A stretch of DNA of 64,000 nucleotides, from NCBI RefSeq assembly GCF_000246855.1, contig NC_016609.1, positions 1,860,001 through 1,924,000 on the forward strand, read 5' to 3'. Source of the stretch: Niastella koreensis GR20-10. GTDB lineage: Bacteria; Bacteroidota; Bacteroidia; Chitinophagales; Chitinophagaceae. Numbering within the stretch: the stretch's first letter is position 1; the number at the start of each line of letters is the position of its first letter. Below the pieces are notes generated by a model. The model searched no databases, was not told the origin of the DNA, and saw nothing but the letters and a program-made list of their open reading frames with translations. This document shows, in pieces, positions 59,126 through 64,000 of the stretch. The translations under genes were made by a program, and so were the position numbers.

Positions 59126-60706
59126 TTATTGGGCTGCCGTTGCGTCAGACTTTTTCCAGATAAACTGGAATTCTGTGCGGCGGTTGCGGGCCTTGCAGGC
59201 TTCATCCTGGTTATCTTCACAGCCAGGTACCGGTTTTTTTGACCCGTTGCCTATAACAATAAACTTGTTTTTGTCGAGGTGATACTCATTTACCAGGTAG
59301 TGCACAACAGCATTTGCCCTGTCGAGCGATAAGCGATCATTGGTTTTTGCCTGGCCTGTATTATCTGTGTTACCTTCTATACGTACATATGCTTTTTCAA
59401 AACCCTGGATCAATTCTTTTACTTCCCTGTCAAGCGTTGCAACGTTATCATCTGTAAGCTGGGCCGAATTACTGGGGAACTCCAGTTTTACGATCTTGCT
59501 GCTTTGTGCTTCCTGTGTTTTCATTTCCTGGGTAGGCGCCTGAAAAGCCACCGCCTTTGCTGCTTCCTGTTTGGTGTCTTTGGTAAAATCCTGGTCGTTC
59601 ATCAATTCCTGGATAATCGAAGGGTCTGACACATTTCTCCAGGGAGCAGGCGATTTAGCCAGACCGATCTCGGTATATTTTACCGCCATTCTTCCATACA
59701 TTCTTTCACCTGTCATACCTGTGTAGGTGCTGTTCAGGCCGAAGAAATTTATATTATCACCTAACGTCGAGAAATATACTTTGTCGGCAGATTTTGCGGC
59801 AACATCTTCGGGGAATTTGAACCCTTTTGCAAAAAGTGCTGTCGCTTCTTTTTTAGCAGCGGCATCTGTATTGATCCTGGCATTGCCCTGCAACCAGGCC
59901 TTCACCAGTTTTGAAATGAGCGCTCTTTTTTGATCGAGCACTGTTTTCTTTACCAGAAGTCCATCGGCAATGATCTGGCTTGCCACAGCGCTGCTCACCA
60001 GTACTTTTGCACCAGGTAAAGCCGCTACGCAATCCTCATCATCGGGCGCCCATACAAGCGCAGCATCACATTGCCCGTTTTTAAAGGCAGTAGCTGCTTC
60101 AACGCCATCTGCCACCTGGTAGCCGTCGATATCGGACATCTTCATGTTGGCAGTTTCCAGTACATTCAGCAATAAAGTATGTGAGGCGGTACCAACTGCG
60201 TAGGCAATTTTCTTTCCTTTCAGGTCGCCCACTTCGTTTATACCTTTACGAACCACAACGGCATCCGCGCCATGGCTCTGGTTAACCTGCATGATCTGCA
60301 CTACATCATCTGAACGCAGTTCACTGCTTGAACCCATTTCAACGGGAAGCGCGTCGGTAGTACAATAAACAAGATCAAGGTCTCCTGCGTGCAGACCGCT
60401 TCTTGTATCTTTTACGGCGTCCATCTGTTTGATCTGGAGCTTGATTCCGAAATTTTTGTACAGATCACTATTCTCGTTGGGGTCCATTCCTCCGTTCATT
60501 AATACAATACCTTCAACTCCGGTAAATGTGTTGTACGCAAGTACCAGATCTGGTTTGCCGCTGCTTGTTCCGCCAATAGCTACCTTGCCATCTTTTGATG
60601 TGCCAAATTTTTTAATAACTATATAGCCTATTCCCAATACGGCGAGCAGAATTGCCAGGTTACGAATTGCTTTCACGGTCTGGCGACCTTTAGGTGTTAA
60701 TTCCAT
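59126..60706 (-). CDS. Membrane-anchored substrate-binding protein fused to OmpA peptidoglycan-binding domain
   Basis: 526 aa. Residues 12-31 (KAIRNLAILLAVLGIGYIVI) form an uncleaved signal anchor. Residues ~52-385 are an NMT1/PhnD-like periplasmic binding fold: LVLAYNTFTGVEGIVLMNG, GDLDLVYCTTDALPVEM, NQSHGADAVVVRKGI, DLKGKKIAYAVGTASHTLLL, QCDAALVWAPDD. After a Gln/Lys linker, residues ~406-516 are an OmpA domain (GNTDNTGQAKTNDRLSLDRA and ARNRRTEFQF, with the conserved Asp and Arg for diaminopimelate binding). The protein is thus tied to the inner membrane at one end and to peptidoglycan at the other, a MotB-like topology for a solute receptor. Cys495 and Cys504 flank a DNQDEA loop. Confidence 0.93.
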   Translation of the reverse strand: MELTPKGRQTVKAIRNLAILLAVLGIGYIVIKKFGTSKDGKVAIGGTSSGKPDLVLAYNTFTGVEGIVLMNGGMDPNENSDLYKNFGIKLQIKQMDAVKDTRSGLHAGDLDLVYCTTDALPVEMGSSSELRSDDVVQIMQVNQSHGADAVVVRKGINEVGDLKGKKIAYAVGTASHTLLLNVLETANMKMSDIDGYQVADGVEAATAFKNGQCDAALVWAPDDEDCVAALPGAKVLVSSAVASQIIADGLLVKKTVLDQKRALISKLVKAWLQGNARINTDAAAKKEATALFAKGFKFPEDVAAKSADKVYFSTLGDNINFFGLNSTYTGMTGERMYGRMAVKYTEIGLAKSPAPWRNVSDPSIIQELMNDQDFTKDTKQEAAKAVAFQAPTQEMKTQEAQSSKIVKLEFPSNSAQLTDDNVATLDREVKELIQGFEKAYVRIEGNTDNTGQAKTNDRLSLDRANAVVHYLVNEYHLDKNKFIVIGNGSKKPVPGCEDNQDEACKARNRRTEFQFIWKKSDATAAQ

Positions 60707-60780
60707 GACTGTTTTAATTCGGGTTAAACGATCGAAAAAAAGAAATTAGCGTTTATTAATGTCTATGAACTTGAATATTT

Positions 60781-61806
60781 TTATTTAAGCAGGTCCTGGT
60801 TGGCAGATAACCACGAAGTATCGAGGCCTGAATCACCACCGCCTGATGGACGGCTTGTATCTTTGTTGTCCATAAAGGCAAACACATCTACCTTATTGCT
60901 GTATTGCTCCAGCAGTTTTTGACCGGCATCGTCCATAATACCGTTTTCGGCTTCCATTTTCATCAGCAGGGTTTCATGATCGTGGATCATCATCATCACT
61001 TCTGCTTCATTCTCGGCAATGCGGTTACGGGTTTCCTCGAGCGTGATGGTTTCAAACTCCGATACACCCAGGAGGCTCGATGCACTTTGCGCTGCTTCGC
61101 GCCAGGTATCTGAAGTTTCCAGTTGATCGCGCAAACGGCCGATGGTATTGGCTACCGATTCGGTGCTGTTTTGAAGGTTGTTGTACAAACGATCAAAGAA
61201 GTTATAGCTTTTAAGCATTTTTTCTTTATCTGCCTGCATGCTTTCCAGCAGTTTTCTATCTTCAGCAGCTTCGCGGCCGAAATGTTTCGCCTGGTCTTCT
61301 GCTTTTTCCCTCGCATGCGTGTCTGCTTTGTCATTATCAGCCTGCTTCTTGAACTGTGTGGCATAATCGAGATTATCCTGCATGGATTTTTTCCTGTCTA
61401 CCATTTTCCTTTCGTGCAGGCTGATCGCATTCATCATTTTGTGAATGCTGCTATTGAATTTGGCAAGCACTTCCCTGCGGTTGGCTACCACTACTTCAAG
61501 CATGTCGGGAAGGTTGGTTTTAATTAACCAGCGGGTCATTTTTCTGACCATACCTTTCCATAGATTGTATAACACATTGCGCATTACAAACAGGGTGCCT
61601 ATCACCACTGCAATCACGAACAATTCAACTAAGGCAATGCCAAAGTCGATCCAGTTATGAATGATCTGTGTAATTTTTGGCAGGAAGAACAAGCCTATGC
61701 CCAGGAATGCGATGATAGCTATCGCGGTAATTACCATGCGCATTTTTTTCTCGTCATTCGTTTCCAGCGTAAAGATGGAAGAAGAACTTTTGACCAGATT
61801 GCTCAT
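60781..61806 (-). CDS. Two-helix membrane protein with long cytoplasmic coiled coil
   Basis: 341 aa. Two membrane helices (VITAIAIIAFLGIGLFFLP, 24-43; FGIALVELFVIAVVIGTLFV, 55-74), then a basic stretch (RNVLYNLWKGMVRKMTRWLI) and a ~200-residue coiled coil (REVLAKFNSSIHKMMNAISL ... KKQADNDKADTHAREKAEDQ ... NSTESVANTIGRLRDQLETS). Short C-terminal segment with Gly/Ser and WLSANQDLLK. The helical region recalls PspA/IM30-like or toxic-anion-resistance-type helical proteins in composition, but I cannot assign it. Between a cytosolic coiled-coil gene and the receptor fusion. Confidence 0.78.
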   Translation of the reverse strand: MSNLVKSSSSIFTLETNDEKKMRMVITAIAIIAFLGIGLFFLPKITQIIHNWIDFGIALVELFVIAVVIGTLFVMRNVLYNLWKGMVRKMTRWLIKTNLPDMLEVVVANRREVLAKFNSSIHKMMNAISLHERKMVDRKKSMQDNLDYATQFKKQADNDKADTHAREKAEDQAKHFGREAAEDRKLLESMQADKEKMLKSYNFFDRLYNNLQNSTESVANTIGRLRDQLETSDTWREAAQSASSLLGVSEFETITLEETRNRIAENEAEVMMMIHDHETLLMKMEAENGIMDDAGQKLLEQYSNKVDVFAFMDNKDTSRPSGGGDSGLDTSWLSANQDLLK

Positions 61807-61870
61807 TTTTTGAAAGTTGGTTGTTTTGAGGTTAGTCGCGAAAAGTAATAATATATTACAGCGTACACAA

Positions 61871-62653
61871 TTAATGATGAGTAGAAATCAGCTGCGAAAT
61901 ATCAGTGTCTATGGCGGTGTTCATATAATTATGGGCCATAGCTATTTGTTTTTCAGCACGTTCAATCTTTTCAATGCTCTCTTTCCCAAGCGTTTTGTTT
62001 ACTTCCAGCTGGGTTTGCTCGCGCTTTATCATATCCTGCAGTTGTTTTTCCTGGTTTTGCAGTTGCGCCAACTGCTCCTGCATTTGTTTAAGGTTATTCT
62101 GGTGTGATTGCAGGGCGTCCTGTCTTTTTTTAAGCTGTTTTTCTTTTTCTCCGGCGGCGCCACTCAGGAATTCAATCTTTTTCTTTTCAAGGATATCCTT
62201 GTATTGTTTGGCTGTTTCCAGCAGTCTTGATGACGGAACATTCATGGCTTCAAAACTCGTTAACACCGCCTGAAGGATAACGTTAGGAGGAGTTCCTTTT
62301 CCGATCTTCTGGTACATCGCCTGCATCTGTTTACGAAACTCGAAATAATCAGGGCCCGGGAAATTTGATTTCGCCATTTCATCCTCAAAAAATTTGATGA
62401 ATGCCGGATCGATGTTATCACCAGTATTATTTACTGCCGCGCTTTCTGCAGCAACAGGTGATGAAGATTCGGTGGTGGCAGATTTGGTAGCTGGTGTTTC
62501 GGCACCATAAAGAGGAAAATAAGTTGGCTCTATCGTTTGTTGTGGCTGATCCTGTTTTCCCGAACTGCTGGTCTTTTTCTCGCCTTCGCTTTTTTCAGTT
62601 TCCTCTTCTTTTTCAATGAAACCTTTTTGTTGCAGGAATTTTTTCAGTGACAT
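61871..62653 (-). CDS. Cytoplasmic coiled-coil protein, first gene of the ABC/OmpA unit
   Basis: 260 aa. N-terminal ~80 residues are low-complexity (GEKKTSSSGKQDQPQQTIEP) with a short basic start MSLKKFLQQKGFIEKEE. A helical domain DPAFIKFFEDEMAKSNFPGP, YFEFRKQMQAMYQKIGKGTP, VILQAVLTSFEAMNVPSSRL (95-165) follows, then a Gln-rich coiled coil (KQLKKRQDALQSHQNNLKQM ... NQEKQLQDMIKREQTQLEVN). No membrane helix. A TATATTTG element lies 98 nt upstream. No family assigned; likely docks to the membrane coiled-coil protein encoded next (inference from order). Confidence 0.78.
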   Translation of the reverse strand: MSLKKFLQQKGFIEKEEETEKSEGEKKTSSSGKQDQPQQTIEPTYFPLYGAETPATKSATTESSSPVAAESAAVNNTGDNIDPAFIKFFEDEMAKSNFPGPDYFEFRKQMQAMYQKIGKGTPPNVILQAVLTSFEAMNVPSSRLLETAKQYKDILEKKKIEFLSGAAGEKEKQLKKRQDALQSHQNNLKQMQEQLAQLQNQEKQLQDMIKREQTQLEVNKTLGKESIEKIERAEKQIAMAHNYMNTAIDTDISQLISTHH

Positions 62654-62750
62654 GGGTTATATGTTGAAGTTTACTTGGATTTTTTCAGGCCGTTTACATT
62701 AATTTGAACAGGGTATGCTTGGGAGATAGAAATGATACCTAAGTTCCTGC

Positions 62751-62758
62751 CAAATATA
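62751..62758 (-). promoter_or_regulatory. -7 element (TATATTTG) of the ABC/OmpA/coiled-coil unit
   Basis: Exact TAnnTTTG on the minus strand, 97 nt before the first gene. The divergent gene at 62889 starts 130 nt away, so the two could share control. Confidence 0.6.
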
Positions 62759-62888
62759 TAATTTTCTTAAACGATAAATCTGAACTTTTATTCAATTGAT
62801 TATCATTTTCAGGCTAATTTTGGCGTTGAATAAGTACCCATTGGCTTCGATTTAGCCAGTTTTATAGCAAAAATAACTATTTGCGCGT

Positions 62889-63461
62889 ATGCCCATTACT
62901 CCCGAGCGATTTACAGACGTATTAAAAAAAGTACAACAGTATGCCGAAACCCGGCTAGGCTTATCAATTATTGACACCTCAGAGCTGGATCCCTATTTTA
63001 AAGGCGACCTCGATGGGTTAAGGATCTGGATTGCCAGTGCATTGGATGATGAGGAAGAGCTTTTTAATGTGCTGCACCTGGTAGGGCATACCATTCAATG
63101 GAATGTAAGCAACGATCTTCGTACTCTGGGTTCGGTATTACATGAGAAACCCGATGATGCTACCTTATTAAAACTACAGCAATATGAATGGGAGGCCAAC
63201 TGTTACGGGATTTTCATCCTGCATAAGTTGGAAGTATATGATCTGGATGAATGGCTTACCGGAAAATACACCGAAGACATGTGCTATCTCACCCATTTTT
63301 ATAAAACAGGGGAGAAACTGAAAGAAGTTACCGACGTTAGCAGGGCTTACAAATTTAACCGGGCGCTGGTAGGAAAAGAAGTGCCATCCTTTTCAGCATG
63401 GGCTAATCCCGAAAAAAGGAATGGAATTGTTATTGATTTCACCAACGCTGTTAAAAAATAA
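62889..63461 (+). CDS. ImmA/IrrE-like protein with HxxxH in place of HExxH
   Basis: 190 aa. LFNVLHLVGHTIQWN aligns with the ImmA/IrrE metallopeptidase helix FTLAHELGHxxxH: both His are present but the catalytic Glu is Leu. The second motif YEWEANCYGIFIL fits the ExEAxxFAxxLL ligand helix. IrrE/ImmA proteases normally cleave a partner repressor; this copy should bind metal weakly or not catalyse, and may act as a sensor or regulator. No HTH domain is fused. It is divergent from the five-gene unit and close enough to regulate or be co-regulated with it (inference). Confidence 0.7.
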   Translation: MPITPERFTDVLKKVQQYAETRLGLSIIDTSELDPYFKGDLDGLRIWIASALDDEEELFNVLHLVGHTIQWNVSNDLRTLGSVLHEKPDDATLLKLQQYEWEANCYGIFILHKLEVYDLDEWLTGKYTEDMCYLTHFYKTGEKLKEVTDVSRAYKFNRALVGKEVPSFSAWANPEKRNGIVIDFTNAVKK

Positions 63462-63482
63462 CAGCGTTTCCGGGCCGGGTAA

Positions 63483-64000
63483 TTACTCCATGCTTGCAGC
63501 TACCAGTTCGGCCACATCGAGCACTTTTACTGATTCTTCTTTCTCCTTTAATTTCACGCCATCGGTAAGCATGGTGTTACAGAACGGACAGGCAGATGCT
63601 ACAATGTTCGATTCGGTACTCAATGCTTCCTGTATGCGCTCCTGGTTTATGCGCAGGTTGCCTTTTTCTTCTTCCTTGAACATTTGTGCGCCACCGGCCC
63701 CACAGCACAAACCTTTGGTACGGCAGCGTTTCATTTCAACCAGTTCGGCATCCAGCGCTTCCAGTACCTTGCGCGGCGCCTCGTAAATATCATTGGCCCG
63801 GCCCAGGTAGCAACTGTCGTGGTAGGTGATGCGTTTGCCTTTAAAGGCCCCGCCTTCTTTTAATTTTATTTTACCTTCGTCTATTAATTGCTGTAAAAAG
63901 GTGGTATGGTGTATTACCTCATAAGTACCGCCCAGTTCGGGATATTCGTTTTTGAGAATGTTAAAACAGTGAGGGCAGGCGGTTACTATTTTTTTGATGC
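63483..64000 (-). CDS. CCG-domain (Fe-S)-binding oxidoreductase subunit (5'-truncated by window)
   Basis: The reading frame is open to the right edge; the Met at 63734 is internal. Visible ~172 aa include two CCG-type units: TACPHCFNILKNEYPELGG ... YHDSCYLGRANDIYEAPRKV, and KRCRTKGLCCGAGGAQMFKE ... ASACPFCNTMLTDGVKLKEK. These match the HdrB/GlpC/LutA-like Cys-rich domain that holds a non-cubane or [4Fe-4S] cluster in electron-transfer subunits. Convergent with the ImmA/IrrE-like gene (21-nt gap). The rest of the gene lies outside. Confidence 0.9.
   Translation of the reverse strand, partial: IKKIVTACPHCFNILKNEYPELGGTYEVIHHTTFLQQLIDEGKIKLKEGGAFKGKRITYHDSCYLGRANDIYEAPRKVLEALDAELVEMKRCRTKGLCCGAGGAQMFKEEEKGNLRINQERIQEALSTESNIVASACPFCNTMLTDGVKLKEKEESVKVLDVAELVAASME

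Noticed and set aside
57440..60706. Ordinary nitrate, taurine or sulfonate importer
   Set aside because: ATPase and permease fit that class, but the receptor is an OmpA fusion and no assimilation enzyme genes are nearby.

Overview
The window is chromosomal DNA of a Bacteroidetes bacterium, most likely a Chitinophagaceae member close to Niastella or Chitinophaga (inference). Evidence: many TAnnTTTG promoter elements, Bacteroidetes-type families (GSCFA, DUF4294, DUF5686, LytTR regulator with a HisKA_2 kinase, RDD, TonB receptor with a carboxypeptidase-like N-terminal domain), OmpA proteins with TSP3 repeats, and a PanC/PanD/LPG-synthase-TM/RfaE2 block beside a short GT5-type protein. I saw no rRNA, tRNA, IS element, prophage or CRISPR array.

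Layout. 1-7 kb: 5'-truncated OmpA/PD40 protein, CrtC-like lipocalin overlapping an MGDG-synthase-type glycosyltransferase, DUF695 protein, TPR kinase plus LytTR regulator. 7.5-8.2 kb: two tandem small paralogues of unknown function. 8.5-10.2 kb: ArsR repressor and MFS exporter sharing an operator sequence. 10.3-16.6 kb: DNRLRE lipoprotein, aldo/keto reductase, pcm, DUF2520 protein, DinB protein, S8 protease with a large insertion. 16.9-22.3 kb: OmpA/TSP3 protein, ALDH7 dehydrogenase, membrane protein, ureohydrolase. 22.7-26.5 kb: ccmE (Cys variant), ccmF, DUF4294. 26.5-30.4 kb: rfaE2, LPG-synthase-TM protein, panD, panC, and divergently the GT5-like protein. 30.5-40.4 kb: metK, a small coiled-coil membrane protein, Nudix, rlmB, a gene remnant, HMG-CoA-lyase-like, GSCFA, GH109, SMUG2-type glycosylase, miaE, bioF-like, cupin. 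40.9-51.8 kb: penicillin-acylase-type hydrolase, two small membrane proteins, DUF5686, trhO, lactonase, two DUF3592 proteins, purC. 51.9-57.3 kb: TonB receptor, FtsX-type permease. 57.4-62.7 kb: a compact five-gene unit (two coiled-coil proteins, a membrane-anchored substrate-binding/OmpA fusion, ABC permease, ABC ATPase), with a divergent ImmA/IrrE-like protein lacking the usual catalytic Glu. The right edge cuts a CCG-domain Fe-S protein.

Two things stand out. (1) The five-gene ABC/OmpA/coiled-coil unit looks like a dedicated envelope machine in which the solute-binding domain is tied to both the inner membrane and peptidoglycan. (2) Most gene ends run straight into short-period (7, 8 or 9 bp) degenerate tandem arrays. 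Many start on the stop codon itself, and in several convergent pairs both genes carry the same words reading outward, so the arms can pair. They resemble the heptameric STRR repeats of filamentous cyanobacteria in form, but the vocabularies vary from gap to gap. A related oddity is an exact 20-bp-period array of 14 units after trhO that begins in the arms of its terminator. A separate 18-20 bp stem repeat occurs twice, each time 7-8 nt after a minus-strand stop codon.
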